DNA of 64,000 bases, taken from positions 62,001 to 126,000 of the forward strand of contig JACPYS010000017.1 of assembly GCA_016195915.1 (NCBI GenBank), written 5' to 3'. The position numbers were made by a program, and so were the translations under genes. Positions 17,501 to 24,442 of the stretch are shown piece by piece. Below the pieces are notes generated by a model. The model was not told where the DNA came from and did no database searches. It saw only the letters and a program-made list of their open reading frames with translations. The stretch comes from Betaproteobacteria bacterium. GTDB lineage: Bacteria; Pseudomonadota; Gammaproteobacteria; Burkholderiales; SG8-39. Positions within the stretch are counted from its first letter, which is position 1, and each line of letters opens with the position of its first letter.

Positions 17501-20500
17501 ACTGCGTGCCGGTCGGCGCTGATGTTTCCGCTGCCGCGGGCGCTTCGGTCCGAGTGCTTGCGCCATCGGCGAGGAAGGCGACGACCTGCTCGAGCGTTTG
17601 CAGCGAGCCCAGATGCTCGGGCCCGATTTCCGGTGCATCCGGCAGGCGGCCGCGCAGCGCAGCCATGATTTCGACGCGCTTGATGGAATCGATGCCAAGG
17701 TCGGAGTCCAGACCCATGCCGAGGGTGAGCATCTCGACCGGGTAGCCGGTCTTTTCCGAGACCACTTCGAGCACGGCGCGTTCGAAGCCGGCGATGTGTG
17801 ACACCGTGGCGGGCTGAGCAGCGGCCTTGGGCATCGGTGCCTCTTCAATCCGCTGCACGGGCTGGCCTTGCGCTACCGGAGTTGATGCAACGGGTGCCAT
17901 CGGAAGCCGTGCGGCACCCTGAGACTGTGCCTCGGCGACGTTGCGCAAACCGAGCAGGGACTGAATCGTCCGACGTGCCGATTCCTGGCCTTCGAGGAAT
18001 TGTCTGTGCAACTGCGCGGTCTGCTCCTGCAGACGCTGCAAGGCGAGTATGCCTTCCTGCGCCGCGCGCGATGCGGCGGAAATCTGATCCGGCGTCGCGG
18101 CAACCGAAACCCGTGGCGCTGCTGCGGGCAGTGACGGCACGTCTGCGCGCGGTACTCGCACCGTTGCGGGTTTCGGCGTTACGGGCGCGCGATAGTTCGC
18201 GCCCAAAATCGCCACCGTGTATGCGGGTTTCTTCGCACCGTCATCGAGCGGGGCTGGCGCGTTTTCCCATTTCGCCAGGTCGACCTCATGTCCCAGCGAC
18301 GCGAGCCGGGCCAGCGCCAGCGCGAGGTCGAAAGTGCCGGAACGGCTGCCCTTGGAGGAGTCGAGCGCGATGGTCACTACGTCGTTGTCGGGCAGAATCG
18401 ATTGCACGAGATCGCACAGGACGTGGCCCGGGCCGATTTCCATGAAGGTCCGCACGCCGTCCGCGCGCATCGCCTGAACCTGCTCCATGAAATTCACCGG
18501 ACGGACGATCTGGTTGGCGAGAAGCTCCCGCGCCTGTTTGGCGGTTTTCGGGTACTCGCGGCCGGTGCTGTTGGCGTAAACAGGCATCGCGCCTTTGGCA
18601 AATGCAATGTCCTCGAGCGCTTCGGCGAACGGCGCGCGCGCATCGGCCACCAGCGGGCTGTGAAATGCCGCGGAAACCTTCAGGACCCTGGAGCGTATGG
18701 AGCGTTCGGTCAAAGCGCTCACCGCTTTCTCGATCTCCTCCACGGGGCCGGCCAGAACGTACTGCGTTGGCGCATTTCGGTTGGCCACGACGAGTGAACT
18801 GTTTTCCTCGCGCAGGAAATTCAACACGGTTTCCTCGTCCGCCTGCACGGCGAGCATCGCGCCGCGGCTGCCGTTGCCGTTTCTGCTCGCCATCAGCCGG
18901 CCGCGCAGGTTCGACAATTGATGCAGCGCGTGGGGCTCGATCCGGCCCGCGCCGCACAGCGCGAGGAGTTCCCCGTAGCTGTGTCCGCACGCGGCCTCGG
19001 CGGCGACGCCGAAATGGTTCAGCACCTCGAACGCGCCCATGCTTACCGCACCGAGCGCCGGCTGCGCGATGTCGGTCGCCTTGAGCGCTTCCTCCTGCTC
19101 GCTGCGTGCCTGATCGGAAAAGACCGGCTGCGGGTAGACGAAATCGCTGAGCCGCCGCGCGTCGCTCTGGCGATGCTCGCGCGCGAACACGCTATCGGCC
19201 TCGGTTAGCTTATCGATCATGCCGGGAAACTGGCAGGCGAGATCGCGCAGCATTCCGGGGTATTGCGAACCCTGACCGGGGAACAGCGCACCGAGCTTCC
19301 CGCGCCGCTTGCCCGAACCGAACGCGATCCCCGCTGGAGCCATCCACGCGGTCTTGTCCGGGTTCGCCTCGAGCATCTTCAAAGCGGCACTCTTCAGGCT
19401 CGCGCGATCGGAGTTCCTCGATACGATCGTGATCAGCCGGAAGTTCGCGTCGCGCTGGAACCGCTGGCGCGAGCGATGCGCCTCGCGTCTGAACTCGAGC
19501 CACGGGGTATCCGTCGCGTGCGCGGCGATCCGCGCCTGCAGTTCGCTCAACTGTTCGCTGCTGAAGGCGAGCAATTCCACGTCGCCATCCCAATCCACCT
19601 CGGTCTTGGCGGCGCCGTGCTCTTCCAGCACGCAGTGAAAATTCGTGCCGCCGAAGCCGAGCGCGCTCACGCCGGCGCGGCGGGGATGCCTGTCGCTTGG
19701 CAGCCAGGGGCGCTTGCGGGTGTTGATGTAGAACGGCGAGCGCCCTGGCACCAGTTCTTCTATCGGCTGGCTGACTTTGATGGTTGGCGGCAAGACTTTA
19801 CGGTGCAACGCCATCGCCGCCTTGATCACGCCCGCCACGCCTGCAGCAGCCTTGGTGTGCCCGATCTGCGACTTCACCGAACCGAGCGCGCACCAGGTTC
19901 CAGCCTGCTGCGTCGAGCGGAAGACTTCGATCAGCGACGAAAGTTCGGTGGCGTCGCCGACTTTCGTACCGGTGCCGTGCGCTTCCACGAGCCCGATTGT
20001 ATCCGGCATAACCCCGGAGTCCGCGTAGGCGCGTTGCAGCGCGAGCTTTTGTCCACCCGCACGTGGGGCGTAAATTGCGCTGCTGCGCCCGTCGCTCGAC
20101 GAGCCGATGCCCTTGAGCACCGCGTAAATGCGGTCGCCGTCGCGCTCGGCGTCGGCCAGACGCCTGAGTACCAGCAGGCCGAGGCCTTCGCCGATCACCG
20201 TTCCGTCGCAATCCCGATCGAACGGTTTTGCGTCTCCAGTAGGCGAGAGCGCCGGCGTCTTGCTGAAACACATGTACATGAAAATGTCATTGAACGTGTC
20301 TACCCCGCCGGTGATGACCATGTCCGAACGGCCGGTGGAAAGCTCGAGGCCCGCGAGGTGGATCGCCGCAAGGGAGCTCGCGCAAGCGGCGTCGACCACA
20401 CAGTTCGTGCCGCCCAGGTCGAGCCGGCTGGCGATGCGGCCTGCGGTGACGTTGCCGAGCAGGCCCGGAAACGAATTCTCCTGCCAGCCGACGTAGGAAT

Positions 20501-21017
20501 CCGAGATGCGCTGCACGACGTCTTCTGCCACCGAGTCTTCTACGCCCGCCTGCTGAAGCGCCTTGCGCCAGATGGGATGACCGAGGCGCGCGCCGAGCGG
20601 AATGACCAGCTCGAGCGCACCGGTGACGCCGAGGATCACGCTGGTGCGCTCGCGATCGTACTCGCGGCCCTGCCGGGTTCCGGCGGCGTAGCCGGCGTCT
20701 GCAAGCGCATGTTGCGCCACGACGAGGCTGAGCAGTTGCGAAGTGTCCGTGGCCTCGATGTCCTTCGGCGCCATGCCGAACTCCATCGGGTTGAAATCCA
20801 GCGGCGAAAGAAAACCGCCGCGCTGCGCGTAGGTGCGATCCGGGGACTTCGGATCCTCGTCGAAATAGTCTGCGACATTCCAGTGCGAGCCGGCCGGTAT
20901 CGGCGTGATGGCGTCCACGCCGTTCTTGATGTTCGCCCAATAGGCCTGCAGGTCGTCTGCCTTGGGAAACAGGCAACTGATGCCGACTATGGCCAGTGGA
21001 CAAGACTTGCTGCTCAT
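14508..21017 (-). CDS. PfaA/Pfa2-like polyunsaturated-lipid synthase subunit: KS-AT-ACPx3-KR-DH'
   Basis: A megasynthase of ~2169 residues. Numbering below is from an alternative ATG at 21056; subtract 13 for the ATG at 21017 preferred here, because that start gives MSSKSCPLAIVGISCLFP. Domains: KS with Cys225 (DAACASS); malonyl-type AT with FPGQGSQ and Ser693 in GHSYGE; Pro/Ala linker; three ACPs with phosphopantetheine serines 1124, 1223 and 1318, each in LGIDSIKR; KR (~1600-1880) with GGARGVTG and the SSSSGRFG...YAAAN active site; and a C-terminal product-template-like DH' (~1890-2175) with HVINGRAVLPA. This is the standard PfaA/Pfa2 order. It starts 10 nt after the pfaD stop. Iterative chain extension with retained double bonds is the known role of the family. 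Confidence 0.94.
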   Translation of the reverse strand: MSSKSCPLAIVGISCLFPKADDLQAYWANIKNGVDAITPIPAGSHWNVADYFDEDPKSPDRTYAQRGGFLSPLDFNPMEFGMAPKDIEATDTSQLLSLVVAQHALADAGYAAGTRQGREYDRERTSVILGVTGALELVIPLGARLGHPIWRKALQQAGVEDSVAEDVVQRISDSYVGWQENSFPGLLGNVTAGRIASRLDLGGTNCVVDAACASSLAAIHLAGLELSTGRSDMVITGGVDTFNDIFMYMCFSKTPALSPTGDAKPFDRDCDGTVIGEGLGLLVLRRLADAERDGDRIYAVLKGIGSSSDGRSSAIYAPRAGGQKLALQRAYADSGVMPDTIGLVEAHGTGTKVGDATELSSLIEVFRSTQQAGTWCALGSVKSQIGHTKAAAGVAGVIKAAMALHRKVLPPTIKVSQPIEELVPGRSPFYINTRKRPWLPSDRHPRRAGVSALGFGGTNFHCVLEEHGAAKTEVDWDGDVELLAFSSEQLSELQARIAAHATDTPWLEFRREAHRSRQRFQRDANFRLITIVSRNSDRASLKSAALKMLEANPDKTAWMAPAGIAFGSGKRRGKLGALFPGQGSQYPGMLRDLACQFPGMIDKLTEADSVFAREHRQSDARRLSDFVYPQPVFSDQARSEQEEALKATDIAQPALGAVSMGAFEVLNHFGVAAEAACGHSYGELLALCGAGRIEPHALHQLSNLRGRLMASRNGNGSRGAMLAVQADEETVLNFLREENSSLVVANRNAPTQYVLAGPVEEIEKAVSALTERSIRSRVLKVSAAFHSPLVADARAPFAEALEDIAFAKGAMPVYANSTGREYPKTAKQARELLANQIVRPVNFMEQVQAMRADGVRTFMEIGPGHVLCDLVQSILPDNDVVTIALDSSKGSRSGTFDLALALARLASLGHEVDLAKWENAPAPLDDGAKKPAYTVAILGANYRAPVTPKPATVRVPRADVPSLPAAAPRVSVAATPDQISAASRAAQEGILALQRLQEQTAQLHRQFLEGQESARRTIQSLLGLRNVAEAQSQGAARLPMAPVASTPVAQGQPVQRIEEAPMPKAAAQPATVSHIAGFERAVLEVVSEKTGYPVEMLTLGMGLDSDLGIDSIKRVEIMAALRGRLPDAPEIGPEHLGSLQTLEQVVAFLADGASTRTEAPAAAETSAPTGTQSGTQTSEALLAVVAEKTGYPVEMLNLGMGMDSDLGIDSIKRVEIMAALRTRLPDSPEIKPEHLGSLQTLQQVADFLSGSNSGPSTPQVKSDSATAGTRRASEVLIAVVAEKTGYPVEMLNLGMGMDADLGIDSIKRVEIMAALRNQLPGSPEIKPEHLGSLQNLQHIVDFLDAGRAVAPQAARSPAAQPGTTPAARVAPPKAPQSAPQFALQRQVVRPVALAGRGERESITLPAGAHVWVTDDGTELSARVDERLRASGLIVHRGDLHGTFSGEGSAAPAALVIISPAGGGDDSFLRRAFRLVQRAGPSLREAGNTGAAILTTVSRLDGAFGFGNLDARSDPVSGGLAGLVKTARREWPEVRCKALDVDPATRDDTAAQQIVDEMFCDGPVEVGLSEHARVSLEIAAAPVASDGAQSPLVEGDVVIVSGGARGVTGEVAGALARAFRPTLVLLGRTRLADREPAWLQDLQSEAGIKQALFARPDGGGSPKAVEAKYRDLLAQREIRAQLGRLEACGAKAVYCPVDVRDAAAVAQLVGDIRRQHGAIRGLVHGAGVLADRRIEDKTEQQFDLVYATKVLGLQSLLRALADDTLKVIALFSSSSGRFGRIGQADYAAANEVLNKLAQAEARLRPGCRVVSINWGPWNGGMVTPALRKIFEQENLGLIEPDAGAEFFVREISSSGRDAVEVVVLAPPPRSETVAPPSDRISIPRLPESAVAFEREVNVKALPCLESHVINGRAVLPAALTLEWLAQAALHGNPGMAFYGLDNFQVLKGVIVDGEQNINVSLRAGSGSRRGNLLVVPVQMTSEDGGRRYLHAQADVLLTAEKLPAAPASELTSISGGGFADAYGRGVLFHGTALHGIERVEGCAEQGVAAVVKASPSPKKWMQNPLRGTWISDPMALDSAFQMMILWSQAHRGAPSLPSALKRYRQFVAAFPKSGCRVVIAVAIGITAMAVATIEFLDGQGNVLAAADGCECVVDAGLNDAFRANRLKIDT
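16985..17782 (-). repeat. Three tandem acyl-carrier-protein repeats inside the PfaA-like gene
   Basis: Three near-identical coding units occupy about 17566-17782 (ACP1), 17268-17482 (ACP2) and 16985-17198 (ACP3). Their serine codons are spaced 297 and 285 nt apart. Each carries EKTGYPVEML, DLGIDSIKRVEIMAAL and PEHLGSLQ. ACP2 and ACP3 are most alike, which suggests recent duplication. Linkers between units are Ala/Pro/Thr rich. Tandem ACPs raise the output of this synthase type in characterised relatives. Confidence 0.93.
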
Positions 21018-21027
21018 CGCTCGCTGC

Positions 21028-22743
21028 TCATGGTTTGAAGACTTCACGCAATGCATCGGGCTCGAGAGGATGCGCGCCCGCCACGCCCGCCGGCAAGTGT
21101 ATTCCTTGCGCGCGCAGATGCTGCAGGCGCAGCTGCATCGCCGCGCCGTAAATCAGATTCCGTGCCACCACTGCCACGCGACGGTTCTCCGGTTTCTCGA
21201 GGAACGTTCCTCGCGTCCATTCGTTGAACGCGCCCATCGCCGGGCCGCACCATACCTGGTAATCCATCACCCGCGACGCTACGCCGTCGTTCGCCCAGCG
21301 CGAACTGAGGCCGAGGTAGCTGCGAAAAACAAGCGCCATCCGGTGTTTCGGATCGCGTTCGGCCCGCTCGACCTGCCCCGGATCGCGCCGCAGGAAAAAT
21401 TCCCTGGTACCGCGCCACGCCTCCTCGAATGTCGCGCGCAGAAGTTGCTTTTCGACGAACGCCCGGTCCGCTTCCGGCAATGATTCCAGGCCCGGATGCG
21501 CCCGGTAAAGATCATACAGCCTGGCCGCGCGCATGGGGAACATGGTGCCGCGCTTGAGCACCTGGACCCGCACGCCGATTTCGAACATGTCCGCCGCCGG
21601 CGCCATGGCGATATCGGCCTGCTCCGCCTGGGCGAGCAGGCGCCGCACCGTGTCCGAACTGCCAGATTCGACGCATGCCTGGTTCACCGACCCGGTCAGA
21701 ACGTAAGCCGCACCCATCGCGTATGCGCCGGCGAGGGCCGCCGGGGTGGACATTCCGCCGGCCGCGCCCACGCGCAGCGGCTGTTCGTAGGAGTACTTCC
21801 CCTGGATCCGGTCTCGCAGGGCGAGCAGGGAAGGCAGCAAAGTGACCAATGGGCGATTATCCGTGTGTCCGCCGGAATCTGCTTCCGCGGTAATGTCTTG
21901 CGCCATCGGGATGCTTGCCGCCATCAGCGCCTGTTCCGGGGTGATCTCCCGGGTGCGGACGAGTTCGCTCAGCAACTCCGCTGGAGGCGGGGAGAAGAAC
22001 TGCGTGGCCACTTCGACCCGCGAGACTTTCGCAATGATCCGATTGGGTGCAACGACGCAACCCTCGGCATCGCGTTTGATACCCGTGACGCGATAGCGGA
22101 CAACCGGCAGGGTCAGGCGCAGGTAGGCTGAGGCTTCTACCAGGCGGATGCCGCGCCGCAAATAGAGATCCGCTACGCCCGCTTCGAGTTCCGGCTCGTT
22201 CGGGCTGTGGATGAGATTGAAACCGTACCTCGCACGGAGGTCTGCGCGGGACAGTTGATCGATCGCCGCTTCGACCCGCTCGAGGCTCAAGCCCGCGGCG
22301 CCGAAAAAGCCGAGCATTCCGGCCCGCGCCATCTCCTCGACCAGCCGCGTGGAGGCAATGCCGTTGGCCATGGCGCCGGCGAGATATGCAAATCGCAGGC
22401 CATGATCCCCGCGGAAAGCATCGTCGCCGAGCTGTTCCGGCCTCAGCGCCGGTGCATACGCCGCAACTGGGTAGCCTTCGGTTGCCGCGCCTGGCTCGCG
22501 GAACTCCAGTTTGCCGCCGCCGGCGGACACCAGTGCGCCGTTCCAGCGAAGCAGGATCAAGGGTTCGTTCAACGAGCCGATCGCACCCCCCAAGGCCGTT
22601 GCATCGGCAACGTACGAGTTACTGGTCGGACTCCACCAAGCGCATTCACCGACGCCTGCGCCCTTCCGAGCGAATGTATCGACCATGAGCGGCGACAATG
22701 CTGTGGACTGTTCAATTGACAAGGTTCGTCTCATCCCGGCCAT
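21028..22743 (-). CDS. PfaD/Pfa1-like FMN-dependent enoyl reductase of the polyunsaturated-lipid synthase
   Basis: A 571-residue protein of the PfaD family (nitronate-monooxygenase-like TIM barrel). Diagnostic segments are AYLAGAMANGIASTRLVEEM near the N-terminal third, AAGGMSTPAAL for the flavin phosphate site, and YVLTGSVNQACVESGSS. The C-terminal helical part has WCGPAMGAFNEW. It supplies the trans-acting enoyl reduction to the megasynthase. The frame is open up to 22995, but ATG 22743 is preferred: it has GGGAG 8 nt upstream, and the residues further upstream look non-coding. It is the first gene of the operon, as in myxobacterial pfa loci, rather than the last as in Shewanella. Confidence 0.93.
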   Translation of the reverse strand: MAGMRRTLSIEQSTALSPLMVDTFARKGAGVGECAWWSPTSNSYVADATALGGAIGSLNEPLILLRWNGALVSAGGGKLEFREPGAATEGYPVAAYAPALRPEQLGDDAFRGDHGLRFAYLAGAMANGIASTRLVEEMARAGMLGFFGAAGLSLERVEAAIDQLSRADLRARYGFNLIHSPNEPELEAGVADLYLRRGIRLVEASAYLRLTLPVVRYRVTGIKRDAEGCVVAPNRIIAKVSRVEVATQFFSPPPAELLSELVRTREITPEQALMAASIPMAQDITAEADSGGHTDNRPLVTLLPSLLALRDRIQGKYSYEQPLRVGAAGGMSTPAALAGAYAMGAAYVLTGSVNQACVESGSSDTVRRLLAQAEQADIAMAPAADMFEIGVRVQVLKRGTMFPMRAARLYDLYRAHPGLESLPEADRAFVEKQLLRATFEEAWRGTREFFLRRDPGQVERAERDPKHRMALVFRSYLGLSSRWANDGVASRVMDYQVWCGPAMGAFNEWTRGTFLEKPENRRVAVVARNLIYGAAMQLRLQHLRAQGIHLPAGVAGAHPLEPDALREVFKP

Positions 22744-23094
22744 CGCCTGCACTCCCGTGTTCTGGAAAGCGGCTGATTTATCAGAGAAAATTAGGCATTT
22801 TAACCGTTTGAGCGTCACGCGACGAACGACGCGGCCAGAGGGAAAGTAAGAATCCCTTGTGGGCGCCGCGCATCCGCCCGACGAGTTCCACGAAAACATC
22901 GCGGTCGTGTCAGAATTTTTTACATTAGCAACGTCGCAGGCTACAGCGTCCTGTCCAAGGTACTGTTTCTTAAAGAAGATGAATTTCTGGCACAAGATGT
23001 GCTTTAGCTAAAGCAATCTCCACGTGAAGTCGTTTTTGACGCGGAGTAGCAGAAAAAGAAAACTCTCTGACCATTAATTTTGGAGGATACGCAA
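22744..23094. other. Divergent intergenic region between the pfa-ole operon and the PEP-CTERM gene
   Basis: About 350 nt, clearly more AT-rich than the flanking genes. It must hold the promoter of the seven-gene minus-strand operon; the nearest -10-like hexamer on that strand is TAAAAT around 22798-22803, without a convincing -35, so no promoter is called. On the plus strand a sigma-54-type promoter is present (listed separately). A run of T residues sits near 22915-22921. No tRNA, hairpin or small gene was recognised. Confidence 0.6.
22988..23003 (+). promoter_or_regulatory. Probable sigma-54 (-24/-12) promoter of the PEP-CTERM gene
   Basis: The sequence TGGCACAAGATGTGCT matches the -24/-12 consensus TGGCAC-N5-TTGCW at all key positions except one T; the GG and GC are correctly spaced. 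The predicted transcript starts about 80 nt before the ATG of the PEP-CTERM gene. PEP-CTERM genes in betaproteobacteria are known to be controlled by RpoN with the PrsK/PrsR two-component pair, which fits. No PrsK/PrsR gene lies in the window. Confidence 0.65.
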
Positions 23095-23667
23095 ATGATG
23101 AAGAAATTCCTGATCGGCCTCGCTGCGATGTTTGGCGTGGTCAGCGTCGCAAACGCCCACTTGGTCGCGTTCGGCTGGAAAGATCAAGGCAATGGCTCGA
23201 TCGTTATGTGGGGCGAACATTGGCACGGCGACCAGACGCTGCCTTCGACCGCCAATGGCGGCGTTCATATCGGCATCTACGGCAGTGACCCCAACACTTG
23301 GCAGACATTTCAGTGGACCGGTGTGGTGAATAACATGGGCGGTACCACCGCCGGAATGAACGCTATGGTTACCGCCGGCACCCTTGATGGTTACGCCACC
23401 GATGGGTTTTTCTCCGGTAGCGCAGCTGAAAATGACTGGTTCACCACGGCTCCGTTGGTGCTAGGGAATGGTACTTGGGGACTGTTTACCGGCACCAACT
23501 GCTGTATCGATACGATGGATGCGCCGGGGCAATTCGTGATCACGGGCATTTCCAGCGTTCCTTCGGGCACGGGACCGGGCAACGTTCCGGAACCTGGCTC
23601 ACTGGCTTTACTTGCCCTGGGTTTGCTGGGTCTCGGCGCAGGGCAGTTTCGCAAGCTGAGGACGTAA
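23095..23667 (+). CDS. PEP-CTERM sorting-domain protein, exported
   Basis: A 190-residue protein with an N-terminal signal peptide (MMKKFLIGLAAMFGVVSVANA) and a C-terminal sorting tail: VPEPGSLALLALGLLGLG, then a basic end (RKLRT). The middle is rich in Gly, Thr, Asn and Trp (ENDWFTT, GTNCCIDT) and has no recognised enzymatic domain. Exosortase (EpsH/XrtA) processes such tails for export into the extracellular matrix; no exosortase gene is in the window. Start ATG 23095 has an ideal GGAGGA 7 nt upstream; a TTG at 23080 in the same frame lies before this site and is discarded. Expression is probably RpoN-dependent. Confidence 0.92.
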   Translation: MMKKFLIGLAAMFGVVSVANAHLVAFGWKDQGNGSIVMWGEHWHGDQTLPSTANGGVHIGIYGSDPNTWQTFQWTGVVNNMGGTTAGMNAMVTAGTLDGYATDGFFSGSAAENDWFTTAPLVLGNGTWGLFTGTNCCIDTMDAPGQFVITGISSVPSGTGPGNVPEPGSLALLALGLLGLGAGQFRKLRT

Positions 23668-23695
23668 CTAGACCGGAAACAGCGCGGCTCGCGCT

Positions 23696-23744
23696 GCGCT
23701 CAAACCGCAAACGCGCCTCCGGGCGCGTTTGTGGTTTGTGGCGC
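23696..23744 (+). terminator. Long perfect hairpin, probable transcription terminator after the PEP-CTERM gene
   Basis: Arms 23701-23717 and 23722-23738 pair over 17 bp (one G-U) around a four-base TCCG loop, and GCGC blocks outside can extend the stem. It begins about 33 nt after the PEP-CTERM stop. There is no U-tract directly after the stem, so it may act as a Rho-assisted terminator or 3'-end stabiliser rather than a classical intrinsic terminator. Confidence 0.55.
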
Positions 23745-23869
23745 TCAGTCCACATTCTCTACAGAGTGGCTTGGCCCGGCCGAAGGATATTCGGTGTCGG
23801 AATTCTTTACAGCGGTCGGAGGCTGATTTCATCCTCGGGGGGCTCGACGTCATCGTTTCGGGCGCAGGC

Positions 23870-23898
23870 GCGACACAAGATGCCCGCGCAGGTAGAAT
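23870..23898 (+). promoter_or_regulatory. Candidate sigma-70 promoter for the ior-sox block
   Basis: GCGACA (4/6 to TTGACA) at 23870-23875 and TAGAAT (5/6 to TATAAT) at 23893-23898 are separated by exactly 17 nt, about 85 nt before the ATG of the 2Fe-2S subunit gene. The rest of the 23668-23982 gap holds only the hairpin described separately; no gene was recognised in it. This is a pattern match by eye, so moderate confidence only. Confidence 0.4.
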
Positions 23899-23982
23899 CC
23901 TTCGCTGCCAACGCCCGAGCCTTTGAAAGGGCGCCGACAATGAATATCTTCCGCAATACGCCCATCACGAGGAGAGAACGTA

Positions 23983-24432
23983 ATGGCACGCCTGACGATC
24001 AATGGCAAAACACATAGCTTCGACGTCGATCCCGACACGCCTCTGTTGTGGGCGATCCGTGAACAGGTCGGCCTGACCGGCACCAAGTACGGGTGCGGCA
24101 TCGCGCAGTGCGGAGCGTGCACCGTGCACATCGACGGCGCGCCGGTGCGCTCCTGCGTGATGACCGTAGGCGCGGCCGAGGGCAAGCAGATCACGACGAT
24201 CGAAGGCCTGGCTGTCAACGGTGTGCTGAGCAAGGTGCAGAAGGCCTGGCTGGAAAACGACGTACCGCAGTGCGGCTATTGCCAGTCTGGAATGATCATG
24301 GCGGTCACGGCGCTGTTGAAAGATAAACCGAAGCCGACCGACGCCGATATCGACGCCGCAATCACCAACATCTGCCGCTGCGGCACTTTCCAGCAGGTCC
24401 GCGAGGCGATCCACGCCGCGGCCGGGGCCTGA
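23983..24432 (+). CDS. iorA: (2Fe-2S)-binding small subunit of an isoquinoline 1-oxidoreductase-type molybdenum hydroxylase
   Basis: A 149-residue xanthine-oxidase-family small subunit. The N-terminal plant-type ferredoxin cluster is [21 protein letters not shown]; the second 2Fe-2S domain has QCGYCQSGM and NICRCGTF. It passes electrons from the Mo centre of the next gene product to an acceptor. SD GAGGAGAG precedes the ATG. The large subunit gene starts 10 nt downstream. Substrate cannot be deduced; IorAB-type enzymes oxidise N-heterocycles or aldehydes. The symbol denotes family rather than proven substrate. Confidence 0.9.
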   Translation: MARLTINGKTHSFDVDPDTPLLWAIREQVGLTGTKYGCGIAQCGACTVHIDGAPVRSCVMTVGAAEGKQITTIEGLAVNGVLSKVQKAWLENDVPQCGYCQSGMIMAVTALLKDKPKPTDADIDAAITNICRCGTFQQVREAIHAAAGA

Positions 24433-24442
24433 GGGGGACGAC

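Noticed and set aside
16985-17782. Regularly spaced repeats as a CRISPR-like array
   Set aside because: Repeats are ~215 nt coding units that translate to ACP domains; no short palindromic repeats with unique spacers.
22744-22995. N-terminal 84-residue extension of the PfaD-like protein
   Set aside because: Residues resemble translated non-coding sequence, the region carries promoter-like AT-rich DNA, and ATG 22743 has a good ribosome site.
23080-23094. TTG start for the PEP-CTERM gene
   Set aside because: It would place the start before the GGAGGA ribosome site; ATG 23095 gives a standard signal peptide.
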